DNA of 64,000 nucleotides from an uncultured Aquimarina sp. (GTDB taxonomy: Bacteria > Bacteroidota > Bacteroidia > Flavobacteriales > Flavobacteriaceae): NCBI RefSeq assembly GCF_947496855.1, contig NZ_CANMED010000004.1:558001-622000 (forward strand), written 5' to 3'. The first letter of the stretch is position 1. Each line of letters begins with the position of its first letter. Below the pieces are notes generated by a model, which worked only from the letters and a program-made list of their open reading frames with translations, made no database searches and was not told the DNA's origin. The translations under genes were made by a program, and so were the position numbers. This document shows, in pieces, positions 51,301 to 60,811 of the stretch.

Positions 51301-54300
51301 CGTTATCATTTCTCTTAAAAACAGTACGTAAACTTTCATGTCTGGAAATAAGATTTAGAAAAGCATTGGAAAGTTGATCTACATCTAATATACCCTTTAT
51401 GTCTGTAACCCCAGAAATGTTATAGGCAATGTTTCCTTCCTTAAATTGACTCAAAACCCATAAACGCCTTTGAGAAGAAGTTAATGCATAATTGTCTTGA
51501 TTTTCAACTAATGGAATAGCATCATACTTGTTTTCAATTGCATTGGATAACATCCCTATAATGGTTGGATTAAGAAATAGATCCTTGATTGACACCTCTA
51601 ACCCTAAGCCTTTTTTTATCTTGTTTATAAGAATAGTCGCTTTTAGACTATGCCCTCCTAATTCAAAGAAATTATCAGTAACTCCAATATTTTCTATGTC
51701 TAAGACTTCTTGCCATATAGAAACTAATTGTTTTTCATCTTCTGTTTTAGCTGCTACAAATTCATTTCTAACAATATCCTCTTCGGTTACTTCCGGTAAT
51801 GACGCTTTATCTATTTTTCCATTAGACGTCAATGGAAGCTCTTCCAATGAGACAAAATAACTGGGTACCATATATTCTGGTAACTCTTTGCCGATTGCAG
51901 TTCTTAACTCTTGTTTGCCAACTTCCTCTTCATTAACATAATAAGCGGCCAATATGGTATCTCCTGCAATTTCTTGGGCTAAGACAACCGCTTGTTTCAT
52001 TTTAGCTTGAGATAAAATAACGTTTTCTATTTCACCTAATTCAATACGATATCCTCTTATTTTTATCTGATCATCTTTTCTTCCTAAAAACTCAACCGTA
52101 CCGTCTGGCAACCATCTACCCAAATCCCCTGTTCTATATAAGCGCCTTTCTTTATTAAAAGGATGTGTTACAAACATCTCTTCTGTTAGTTCTGGACGGT
52201 TTAAATACCCTCGAGATAACCCATCCCCTGAGATACAAATTTCTCCAACAACCGAAATAGGTTGTAACTCTAGATATTCTGATAGAATATACACCTCAGT
52301 ATTAGATATTGGACGCCCAATAGGTATGCTTTCTCCTATTCGATCCTTAAGGTCAAAACTAGTAGTAACCACCGTGTTTTCAGAAGGGCCATAGTTATTG
52401 TAAATCCTAAGACTATTACTATTTTCTGGTAGCTTCAGCGCCTCTCCTCCTGTTAGTATTTTAGTGTTACCCAATTCAATATTACGATTAACCAACTCCT
52501 CACAAATCTTGGTTGGTAAGTAGGTGTGTGTTATTTTATGATCTCCTAAAAATGCTGTTAACGCATCAACATCATAACGAATCTCATGATCAGAAATCGG
52601 ATATAAACTACCTCCCGAAACCAAATATGGATAAATTTCCCATACTGAAGCATCAAATCCTATACCTGCATATAAACTACCTCTACTGGATGCTTCTAGA
52701 TTATATTCAGAAATATGCCAAGAACATAGGTTTACTAAACTTTTATGCTCGATCATCACTCCTTTTGGTTTACCTGTTGATCCAGAGGTATAAATTACAT
52801 ATGCTAAATTCGAAGATTTTATATGTGTTTTAGGAAGCGTTTTTACTATATCTTCTTGTCGATTAAATTCTACTAGTAGATTTTCGTCTATAGTAACTAC
52901 GCAATTACTATCTTTTTCTATATAATCAATACGTTGTTCCGGATACGTAGTATCAATTGGAACATACGCGCATCCTGTTTTCAATACGGCTAGTAAAGAA
53001 ATTACTAACCAATCTGTTCTTTCTAGCTTTACAGCCACTAAATCCTCTACAGATACATTATAGTTGTCTAAAATAAAGTGAGCTAATTGATTCGATAATT
53101 CATCTAATTCCTGATATGTATATTTTTTATTCTTATGAACTAATGCTATAGCAGTTGGTGTTTTAATCACCTGTTTCACAAACAAATCAACTATACTTGC
53201 TTCTTTTGAATAAACAGTTTTTGTAGCATTAAACCCTTCTAACAACTGTTGTTTTTCTGATGCTCTAAGAAATGATAATTCTGATATATTTTGATCAGGA
53301 TGCTGCATACTTTGGACTAAAAGCGATTCTAAATGAATACATAAGTTTTTTATAAAATCTAACTCATAAATGTCCGTGTTATATTCTAAGTGCAATGATA
53401 TTTGACCCGCTTGCTCAGAAAAAATAAAACTTAGATCAAACTGACTCGATTTTCTGTATTGATCCTTATATGGAGTAACATCTAACCCTTCTATACCAAC
53501 AGATTTTGATGATAATATATCTTGTTGATTTTGTAATACCACCACCACATCAAATAGTGAAGATCGACTCGTATCTCGATGTAAATCCAACTCATCTATA
53601 AGTAGATCTAAGGAATACCTTTGGTGAGAATAAGCATTTAACAAGGTGTGTTTTTGTACAGCAATTAAATCCTTAAAGCTAATTGTAGAGTCAAAACTTG
53701 TTCTAATAGCCAACGTATTCAAATACAATCCTATTTGATGCTCTAATTCCGAATGTTCTCTACCTGCTATTGGCGTACCAATTATAAAGTCACTACTCCC
53801 AGTATATCTAGAAAACAAACCATTGATTCCAGACATTAATGTCATAAATAAACTTACGCCTTGACTATCAGAAAAATTTCGTAAATCTTGACTTGCCACT
53901 TCCGAAAAACTATAATCAAAACTATCTCCGTTATACGTTTTTATCTTAGGACGCGGTTTATAAGTGGGAAGCTCTAATACTGGTATTTCTCCTTTAAAAT
54001 TTTCTAACCAATAATCTCTAGAAGTTACTAATTCTTTTTCCTGTTCTTCACTGCACAACCAATCTGAGTAATCTTTATATTGAATTGGCAATTCCGGTAA
54101 GTTAATGTCTCTATCATGTATCAAGCCATCATAGATTAACATCAACTCTTTACTTAAAACCTCCATGGACCAACCATCACTTATAATATGATGCATATTA
54201 AATAATAATAGATGTTCTGTTGTCGACACTACGATCAATCCTAGTTTTAATAAAGGACCTGTCTCTAAATTAAAATGATTTTCAAAGCTCTTATCTATAA

Positions 54301-57300
54301 TAGTAGATAGCTCAGAAGATGGATCCGAAATCTCACTAACATCATATAAATCAATATCTATACTGATAGTTGCTTTTGGCAAAATATATTGACGTACTTC
54401 TTCTAGATCATTTCCTTTAAAAACTGTACGTAAACTTTCATGACGTTCAATAACCGCCTGAAAAGCTTTTTTTAGTTGTGCTAAATCTAAGACTCCTTCT
54501 AGTTTTAAAACACTAGGAATATTATATGCAATACTACCTTCTTTATATTGACTCAACACCCATAACCTGCGTTGGGAAGGAGTCAATAAATAGTTTTCTT
54601 GCTCTTGTACCTTTGGGATATTAGCATATGTACTTTCTTTTATTTGTGATGTCATTCCCTCAATTGTAGGGTTCAAGAACAAATCTCTCACTGATAGAGA
54701 TAATCCTAAGGTTTTTTTAATCTTGTTTATAAGAATAGTGGCTTTTAGACTATGCCCCCCTAGCTCAAAGAAATTATCGGTTACGCCTACTTCTTTAACA
54801 TCTAATATTTTTTGCCAGATCGAAACTAATTGTCTCTCTAGCTCATTACTAGGTGCTTTGTATTCATTTTTAATGATGTCTTCGCCCGCTACCTCAGGTA
54901 ACGCTTTTGTATTGATCTTTCCATTAGAAGTCAATGGAAATTCGTCTAATACAACATAATAGCTAGGAATCATATAATCAGGAAGCACTTGATGAAGGCT
55001 TGTCCTTAACCATTTTCTATCTATTTTATCCTCATCTGCCACTATATAGGCCACTAAAACAATGCTCTCTGCTACCTCTTTTGCTAAAACAACTACATGC
55101 TCTGCATCTAATCGTGATAAAATGGTATTTTCTATCTCACCTAGCTCTATTCGATACCCTCTTATTTTAACTTGGTTATCTTTTCTGCCTATAAATTCTA
55201 GGGTTCCATCCTTTAACCATCGTCCTAAATCTCCTGTTTTATATAACTTCGTTTTGGATATAAAAGGATGATTTACAAACTTCTCCGCGGTCAATTCTGC
55301 ACGATTTAAATATCCTCTGGATAATCCTTTTCCAGAAATACATATCTCTCCTATAACTCCTATTGGTTGCAACTCCAGACTATCCGATAAAATATATACT
55401 TGTGCATTATCTATAGGAGAACCAATTGGTATAACTCCATTCTCAAGATGCTTTTGGTTGACTTTACATAGTGTAGTGCTAATTGTTGCTTCTGTAGGCC
55501 CATATTTATTGTAAAAATCTGAGATGTTGCTCATCTTTTCTGCTAAATCTTTAGAACAAAATTCTCCTCCTGAAACAATTCTTCTTAATTCTGTACAGGA
55601 ATTAAGATCTTGCATTTGATACAAATAACTTGGTGTAGCATGTAAATGCGTGATTGCCTGCTTTTTCAATACTTTAGTTAATAAAAAAGGATCTCTGATA
55701 TCATCTTTAGAAACGATTACTAGTGCTGCTCCATTTAATAGTGTTAAAAATAACTGCTCTACTGAAGCATCAAAAGATGGATTAGAAAACTGAAGAACAC
55801 GTTCTGTACTATCAAAATCAAACTTCTTTGTTTGATTAAGAATATAGTTCCCCAAACTACCATGTTCTACCATCACTCCTTTTGGTTTACCCGTAGAGCC
55901 AGATGTATAAATTACATATGCTAGATTATTTGGTTTAATAACTACTTTCGGTAACAATTTAGAAAACGATACTTTTTCTTCAAAAGTCTGCATTAACTGT
56001 TCATCTATTGTTATTTTACAATTAGAATCTTGTTCTATATATGTTATTCGTTGTTGCGGATATTCAGGATCAATAGGCACATAAGCCGCTCCAGCTTTAA
56101 GAACTGCTAATATAGATATTACTAGCAATTCGCTTCTTTTTAGTTTTATTGCTACCAAATCTTCCACCTCCAAATCATAATGGCTTAACAAATAATGAGC
56201 GAGCTGGTTAGACTTCTTATCTAATTCTTCATACGTAAGCTTATTATCATTAAAAACAACTGCTACTGCATCTGGTGTTTTCTCTACCTGGGCTATAAAT
56301 AAACTTACTATATTTCCCTCCTCTTCAACTTCAGTTTTTGTTTGATTAAAACTATTTATAAGTAGCTCTTTTTCTGGGATAGGAATGTAATCTAAGGAAC
56401 CTAATGACTTATTAGGGCTTGTCACCAGTTTCTCAAGAACATTCAGATACATGGACAACATCCTTTCCATAGTAGCAGTGTCAAAAATATCAGAATTATA
56501 TTCCCATTCTATAGAAATTCTTCTATCTAAATTACTCGTAAAAAAGCCTGCTTGTTCAAAGACTGTATTTACAACAACACTAATATCAAATTTAGAAAAC
56601 TCATTATGTCCTCTTACTACTTCGATTTCAGCATCTAATAACGACATGTTTTTAATAGGAACATTAACAAAACTAAACATGTGCTGAAATAAAGGATGAT
56701 GGTTCAAATTCCTTTTTGGGTTTAACCTTTCTACTATTTTCGAAAAAGGAGTACTCTCGTAAGCATATGAATCTAGGCAAGTTTTCTTTACTTCATTAAG
56801 TACCGCTACTAAAGATTGATTAGCATCCAAAACAGTTCTTAAAGGAATCGTATTAACGATCATACCTAAAACTTCCTCAAACTCTTTATGATGTCTATTA
56901 GCTACTGCTGTTCCAACACAAACATCTTTATGATTACTAAACTTACTCAATACTATTTTAAAAGCAGTAATCATGGTTATAAATAAAGACACCTTTTGTT
57001 CCTCAGAAAATTGTCTCAACTTTTCAGAAAACTCTAATGAAAACATATGCTCGATAGTACCTCCTTTAGTTGTTGCAGTCAATGGTCTATCATAATCTAG
57101 TGGAAGAGATAGATCATTAGAAAAGTCTTTAAATTTATTTTCCCAAAAACCTAGTTGCTCATTGATAACCTGCTCATTAAGGTTTTCTTTTTCCCAATAT
57201 GCGTAATCTTTAAAAGTAATATCAGGTTGCTTAACATCAAAATCAGGGTTCTTTTTTAATTCATTGTAGATATCCACAAAATCTCTAAATAAAATTCCTT

Positions 57301-60300
57301 GAGTCCATCCATCTAGTATCAAATGATGTTCACAAAATATAAGAACACTTTCTTCTTCTGAAAACTTTAATAATTCTACCCTAAAAAGTGGTCCTCTTTC
57401 TATTTCAAAAGAGGTACTCTCAATTCTTTTTAGACTATCGTTAATTGTTTCTTCTTTTCTTTTTTCTCCAACTTTACTAAAATTCTTTACTGGAATACTA
57501 TATATATAAGGAGATAAAATTTTCTGATATGGTTCTCCGTCTACATCAATAAAAACTGTTCTTAGTATTTCATGTTTTTCAATAAGCTTCGTGAATGTTT
57601 TTTCCAATATCGGAATATCTATTACTCCATTTAGCTTTATTGCTCGGGATACGTGATATGAATTATCTTCGTTATCTAATTGATTTAGAAACCATAGTCT
57701 ATCTTGAGCATATGACAAAGGGTATAGCTCTTGATACGGAGTTATTATTTTTTCGATTTCTTTTTTGTCTAAAGAAGGTACTAGATTTCCTATTTCCTTA
57801 ATAGTAGGAGATTTATAAAAGTCCTTTAATGATAATTCAATACCCTTTTTATCTCTTAAGTTACTAATAAATTGATTGGCTAATAACGAATGACCTCCTA
57901 GCTCAAAAAAGCTAACATTCACATCTACCTCATCCAGCTTCAATAATTCTTTCCAGATCGCAGCAATTTCCTTCTCTTCATCTGTAGTAGGTAACTGAAC
58001 TGTTTCTGTAATATCAGAGATCTTAGGGCTAGGCAATTTCTTGACATCTATTTTACCATTAGTTAATAACGGAATAGCATCAATAACCACAAAGTGGGTT
58101 GGAATCATATATTCCGGCAAAAATTCTTTTAACCCAATTGCTAGTGATGAAATGTTCACAAAAGATTCGTTTGCTACAAGGTATGCTATCATAATTGGCA
58201 TTCCTTTTATCTCATTTATACAAACATAACTATCCAAGACGTAAACATTAACCTGCTGAATAGCATGTTCGATTTCTTCAGTTTCTATGCGATATCCTCT
58301 ATAACTTAATTGATTATCTTTTCTTCCATAAAAAATTAAGTTATCATTATCATCCCATTTTCCTAGATCCCCCGTTTTATAAACTCGTTCTCCCTGAATG
58401 TTAACAAAAGCTTTTTTAGTTAAATCTTCTTGATTTAGATAGGCTATTGCTAACCCAAGGCCTGAAAGTCCTATTTCGCCCACAGCTCCTTTAGGTAATA
58501 GGTTTTTATTATCTAAAATGTACACATTGCGATTGGTAATTGGTTTTCCAATAGACATTAAAGAATTACTATTCTCAATTTTATGATACGTAGCACAAAC
58601 GGTACTTTCTGTAGGGCCATACGTATTATATACATTATATTTTTTTATCAAATTGTGAACATGATGTTGTTTTAGAACATCTCCTCCGCTTATCAATGTT
58701 TTTATACTTAGTGCATAATCCTCATGATTTTCATTTAAAAACTGTAATACAAAAGGATTCGTACTTAATAAGGTTATGTTGAATTCCTCACATTCTTTAA
58801 TCAGTTTATTAAAATCCTTTGTGTCATTTGCAATTATTAAATTACCTCCGACCGAGAGTATAGGAAATATTTCCTCTATAGAAGTGTCAAAAGAAAGTGA
58901 AGCTTGCTGCAATACCTTATCTTCGCTACCAAGCTCAAAATATTTTACAAATGTTACTATATAATCGTATAAAGATCCATGGCTTATCATTACTCCTTTT
59001 GGAGTACCAGTTGATCCTGAAGTATATATAATATAAGCAAGATCTTCTTTTAATACTTCTATAGTTTCAGTATCATGTTCTAGATATTTTTCTACCTCTA
59101 AAACTTCATCTACATTACATTCTTTTTTATCAAAAGTTCCATTAGAGAATGAATCAACCAAAATTAATGTTAATTCACTATCATCAATAATATATTGCTT
59201 CCTTTCATCTGGATAATTATTATCTATCGGAACATATACAGCTCCTATTTTTAGTATCGCTATAATACAAGCAATACTTTTCTCTGATCGAGATAGCATA
59301 ACTCCTATTCTATCTCCTTTCTTCAAATCTTTATTTTGGAGATATCCTGCAATTATATTCGTTTGTGTGTTTAAGCTCTCATAACTTATGTTTTTTGTTC
59401 CATAAGTCACTGCAATTTCTTCTCCTTTTTGCTTAAAACTATTGTCCCAAAGATCTAAAAATGTCTCATCAATACGCTCAACAATGGTTCCTCTAGAAAT
59501 CTCCTTAACCTCAGAAATTTGTTTCTGATCGGCTATTTGAATTTCAGAAATGTGTTCATTTATATGCTGTCCTAAATTCACCAATACATTCTTAAATGAT
59601 CGTATCAATTCATTTGCTTCTAATCTAGGAACATATTTTTCGTTAATATCGAATCTAAATTTTAGAATACCTCCTTCATGTTCAAAAATATGTATCGAAA
59701 TTGGATCATCTTCACTATCATTAGATATAGGATGAATCGTGGATGTATTTCCTGCAAAATCGCTATTATATTGAAGCCTTTCATATGACAATCTTACATC
59801 ATACAAATGATTAATTTCATTAGGTGATTCTTTGATAATGTCTGCCTGTTGAAACCCTTGGTGTCTATAACAAGAGAATAATTCCTTTTTGATACCCTTG
59901 ATAAAACTTAAAAAATTATCTTCCTTATTTAAGGATAACTGTAATGGTAAAACACTTATAAAAGGGCCAAAAGTTTTCTTTTGTACGGCATTCTTTCTAT
60001 TTAAAATAGGCATTCCTAAGCTGATCTCACTCTTTCGATAATACTTTGCTAGTACTAGAGAACAAACTCCTAAAAGCACATGAAAAATACTCAATCTTTC
60101 TTTCCTGGTTAATTCCCAAAGTTTTTGATTTTCAATATCCGATAATTCAGTTTCTAGATGATAATGGTCCTCTACTCTATTACTTTCTTTATAAATTAAA
60201 GAAGGGAGCTCTTGATACTTATTCATCCAAAACTTCTTATCTTCTATAAAGCTATCCGAGGCTCTATATGCTTTTTCAGATAGAATAAAGTTTTCATAAA

Positions 60301-60811
60301 GCGTTGTATTGTTTTCTATATCGGCATATGTATATCCATCTTCTATTAATAGTTTTTCATAAATTCTATTAACCTCATTAAATAATAATTGAAAAGAAAA
60401 TCCGTCTGCAATGATATGATGTAATTTTGAGTACCAAATACTACAGTCCGGTGACACATTAATCAACCACATTTTATATAGTGGTTTTTCTTCTTCAAAT
60501 CGAAATGCTTCAGAAAAATCCTCTTCTATCTTCTTTATTGCATTCTCCTTATTTGATTCCTCAAAACATTCCAAATACTCTGAATGATCATGTAATGGCA
60601 CATCATAAATAGGAACTCCTTTATTTTCCTTAAAAACAAAAGAAAATATATCATTCTCTTTAACTAATATTTTAAAGGCTTTATTGAATAAGTCGAAATT
60701 AATATCTCCATTCATGATAACATATCCTCCAATATTATATTTTGGAGATTCCGGAGTCATTATTTGGTCTAACCAAACGTACTTTTGTATGTTAGAAATT
60801 GTATTTTTCAT
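48371..60811 (-). CDS. NRPS1: starter C-A(Lys-like)-T-C-A-T-C-A(Leu-like)-T-C-A(Ala/Gly)-T
   Basis: The 4146-residue initiating synthetase has four modules. The HHxxxDG motifs are near residues 133, 1165, 2210 and 3244; the A3 motifs near 600, 1639, 2679 and 3712; the carrier serines near 974, 2020, 3054 and 4087. C1 has the form SPKYNIGGY near its start and an intact HHIIADG, typical of starter C domains that N-acylate the first residue. Pocket codes are A1 DTESIGTVCK (near the bacitracin Lys code), A2 DAEHVGKISK (unassigned), A3 DAWTLGNVVK (Leu-like) and A4 DLYNNALTYK (Ala or Gly). C2 (EHHLILDGW) is of a different subtype from C3 and C4. Its ATG overlaps the NusG stop codon (TAATG), so translation is coupled. 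The tail ends ADNLEEVTI. Confidence 0.96.
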   Translation of the reverse strand: MKNTISNIQKYVWLDQIMTPESPKYNIGGYVIMNGDINFDLFNKAFKILVKENDIFSFVFKENKGVPIYDVPLHDHSEYLECFEESNKENAIKKIEEDFSEAFRFEEEKPLYKMWLINVSPDCSIWYSKLHHIIADGFSFQLLFNEVNRIYEKLLIEDGYTYADIENNTTLYENFILSEKAYRASDSFIEDKKFWMNKYQELPSLIYKESNRVEDHYHLETELSDIENQKLWELTRKERLSIFHVLLGVCSLVLAKYYRKSEISLGMPILNRKNAVQKKTFGPFISVLPLQLSLNKEDNFLSFIKGIKKELFSCYRHQGFQQADIIKESPNEINHLYDVRLSYERLQYNSDFAGNTSTIHPISNDSEDDPISIHIFEHEGGILKFRFDINEKYVPRLEANELIRSFKNVLVNLGQHINEHISEIQIADQKQISEVKEISRGTIVERIDETFLDLWDNSFKQKGEEIAVTYGTKNISYESLNTQTNIIAGYLQNKDLKKGDRIGVMLSRSEKSIACIIAILKIGAVYVPIDNNYPDERKQYIIDDSELTLILVDSFSNGTFDKKECNVDEVLEVEKYLEHDTETIEVLKEDLAYIIYTSGSTGTPKGVMISHGSLYDYIVTFVKYFELGSEDKVLQQASLSFDTSIEEIFPILSVGGNLIIANDTKDFNKLIKECEEFNITLLSTNPFVLQFLNENHEDYALSIKTLISGGDVLKQHHVHNLIKKYNVYNTYGPTESTVCATYHKIENSNSLMSIGKPITNRNVYILDNKNLLPKGAVGEIGLSGLGLAIAYLNQEDLTKKAFVNIQGERVYKTGDLGKWDDNDNLIFYGRKDNQLSYRGYRIETEEIEHAIQQVNVYVLDSYVCINEIKGMPIMIAYLVANESFVNISSLAIGLKEFLPEYMIPTHFVVIDAIPLLTNGKIDVKKLPSPKISDITETVQLPTTDEEKEIAAIWKELLKLDEVDVNVSFFELGGHSLLANQFISNLRDKKGIELSLKDFYKSPTIKEIGNLVPSLDKKEIEKIITPYQELYPLSYAQDRLWFLNQLDNEDNSYHVSRAIKLNGVIDIPILEKTFTKLIEKHEILRTVFIDVDGEPYQKILSPYIYSIPVKNFSKVGEKRKEETINDSLKRIESTSFEIERGPLFRVELLKFSEEESVLIFCEHHLILDGWTQGILFRDFVDIYNELKKNPDFDVKQPDITFKDYAYWEKENLNEQVINEQLGFWENKFKDFSNDLSLPLDYDRPLTATTKGGTIEHMFSLEFSEKLRQFSEEQKVSLFITMITAFKIVLSKFSNHKDVCVGTAVANRHHKEFEEVLGMIVNTIPLRTVLDANQSLVAVLNEVKKTCLDSYAYESTPFSKIVERLNPKRNLNHHPLFQHMFSFVNVPIKNMSLLDAEIEVVRGHNEFSKFDISVVVNTVFEQAGFFTSNLDRRISIEWEYNSDIFDTATMERMLSMYLNVLEKLVTSPNKSLGSLDYIPIPEKELLINSFNQTKTEVEEEGNIVSLFIAQVEKTPDAVAVVFNDNKLTYEELDKKSNQLAHYLLSHYDLEVEDLVAIKLKRSELLVISILAVLKAGAAYVPIDPEYPQQRITYIEQDSNCKITIDEQLMQTFEEKVSFSKLLPKVVIKPNNLAYVIYTSGSTGKPKGVMVEHGSLGNYILNQTKKFDFDSTERVLQFSNPSFDASVEQLFLTLLNGAALVIVSKDDIRDPFLLTKVLKKQAITHLHATPSYLYQMQDLNSCTELRRIVSGGEFCSKDLAEKMSNISDFYNKYGPTEATISTTLCKVNQKHLENGVIPIGSPIDNAQVYILSDSLELQPIGVIGEICISGKGLSRGYLNRAELTAEKFVNHPFISKTKLYKTGDLGRWLKDGTLEFIGRKDNQVKIRGYRIELGEIENTILSRLDAEHVVVLAKEVAESIVLVAYIVADEDKIDRKWLRTSLHQVLPDYMIPSYYVVLDEFPLTSNGKINTKALPEVAGEDIIKNEYKAPSNELERQLVSIWQKILDVKEVGVTDNFFELGGHSLKATILINKIKKTLGLSLSVRDLFLNPTIEGMTSQIKESTYANIPKVQEQENYLLTPSQRRLWVLSQYKEGSIAYNIPSVLKLEGVLDLAQLKKAFQAVIERHESLRTVFKGNDLEEVRQYILPKATISIDIDLYDVSEISDPSSELSTIIDKSFENHFNLETGPLLKLGLIVVSTTEHLLLFNMHHIISDGWSMEVLSKELMLIYDGLIHDRDINLPELPIQYKDYSDWLCSEEQEKELVTSRDYWLENFKGEIPVLELPTYKPRPKIKTYNGDSFDYSFSEVASQDLRNFSDSQGVSLFMTLMSGINGLFSRYTGSSDFIIGTPIAGREHSELEHQIGLYLNTLAIRTSFDSTISFKDLIAVQKHTLLNAYSHQRYSLDLLIDELDLHRDTSRSSLFDVVVVLQNQQDILSSKSVGIEGLDVTPYKDQYRKSSQFDLSFIFSEQAGQISLHLEYNTDIYELDFIKNLCIHLESLLVQSMQHPDQNISELSFLRASEKQQLLEGFNATKTVYSKEASIVDLFVKQVIKTPTAIALVHKNKKYTYQELDELSNQLAHFILDNYNVSVEDLVAVKLERTDWLVISLLAVLKTGCAYVPIDTTYPEQRIDYIEKDSNCVVTIDENLLVEFNRQEDIVKTLPKTHIKSSNLAYVIYTSGSTGKPKGVMIEHKSLVNLCSWHISEYNLEASSRGSLYAGIGFDASVWEIYPYLVSGGSLYPISDHEIRYDVDALTAFLGDHKITHTYLPTKICEELVNRNIELGNTKILTGGEALKLPENSNSLRIYNNYGPSENTVVTTSFDLKDRIGESIPIGRPISNTEVYILSEYLELQPISVVGEICISGDGLSRGYLNRPELTEEMFVTHPFNKERRLYRTGDLGRWLPDGTVEFLGRKDDQIKIRGYRIELGEIENVILSQAKMKQAVVLAQEIAGDTILAAYYVNEEEVGKQELRTAIGKELPEYMVPSYFVSLEELPLTSNGKIDKASLPEVTEEDIVRNEFVAAKTEDEKQLVSIWQEVLDIENIGVTDNFFELGGHSLKATILINKIKKGLGLEVSIKDLFLNPTIIGMLSNAIENKYDAIPLVENQDNYALTSSQRRLWVLSQFKEGNIAYNISGVTDIKGILDVDQLSNAFLNLISRHESLRTVFKRNDNEEVRQHIMDVNTIDFSINTFDLCTCKNQDLSIKTIIDKNHQHQFDLEKGLLVKLEVLKISSDRHLLVFNMHHIISDGWSMEILQQELMLTYNSLVHNTDIQLSKLSIQYKDYAAWLLSKERQNKLNTSKEYWLEQFKGELPVMELPTNKKRPKIKTYNGDSIIHNLSKDVSEQLQLFSEQNEVSIFMVLMAGINGLLSRYTNSNDIILGTPVAGRDHLELENQIGLYLNTLAIRTQFDNTICFNDLVNLQKGILLDAYSHQEYPLDVLVDDLDVQRDTSRSALFDILVILQNQQDLFSSESLKIDGLEIRPYLEHRRNVSQFDMSFIFSEKEGQLSLQLEYNTDVYDANFVENLIFHLDNFITNCIYNSNKPISKINYVSDAEQQKLLYDFNATTVETVNDRTIVDLFTEQALKTPYDIAIVCEDQEFTYEEVDELSNQLANFLMSKYDIKQEDLIGVKLHRDEWLVVSLLAVLKTGGAYVPIDPEYPQQRIDYIENDSNCKVTIDRELLTLSMEEDIIYKKLPKISIKPSNLAYVIYTSGSTGAPKGVMLTHNNAVNMLNWSRREFKTTGFDMMYAVTSHCFDLSVYEIFYPLSVGKKIRILSSGLEIEKHLDRDQNVLINTVPSVLQTLFDTEVSFSNVVGVNLAGEPFPVSFTNKFLSTDIEVRNLYGPSEDTTYSSCQKIERYYERSTPIGAPIDNTQFYILSDDLALQPIGVIGEICISGDGLSKGYLNKPELTKEKFIDHPFINGKKLYKTGDLGRWLSDGTIEFIGRKDDQVKIRGYRIELGEIENVLVEQENIQQALVLVKEIQGDNVLVSYLIGSADINKQELKSNLRTYLPDYMIPDYFQVLDSFPLTPNGKIDKKALPEVIGKDIFRNEYVAPSTAIEKQLVGIWEEVLKVNGVGVTDNFFELGGNSLKATVLINKINKTFNTLFSIQDLYETQDIAGISTKLKFIVFQNQLELTNADNLEEVTI

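Noticed and set aside
7600..60420. Recurrent words such as the ATAATATGATGCAT type found about once per module
   Set aside because: They encode the HHIISDG motif of each C domain. They are protein-level repeats, not CRISPR or mobile-element repeats.
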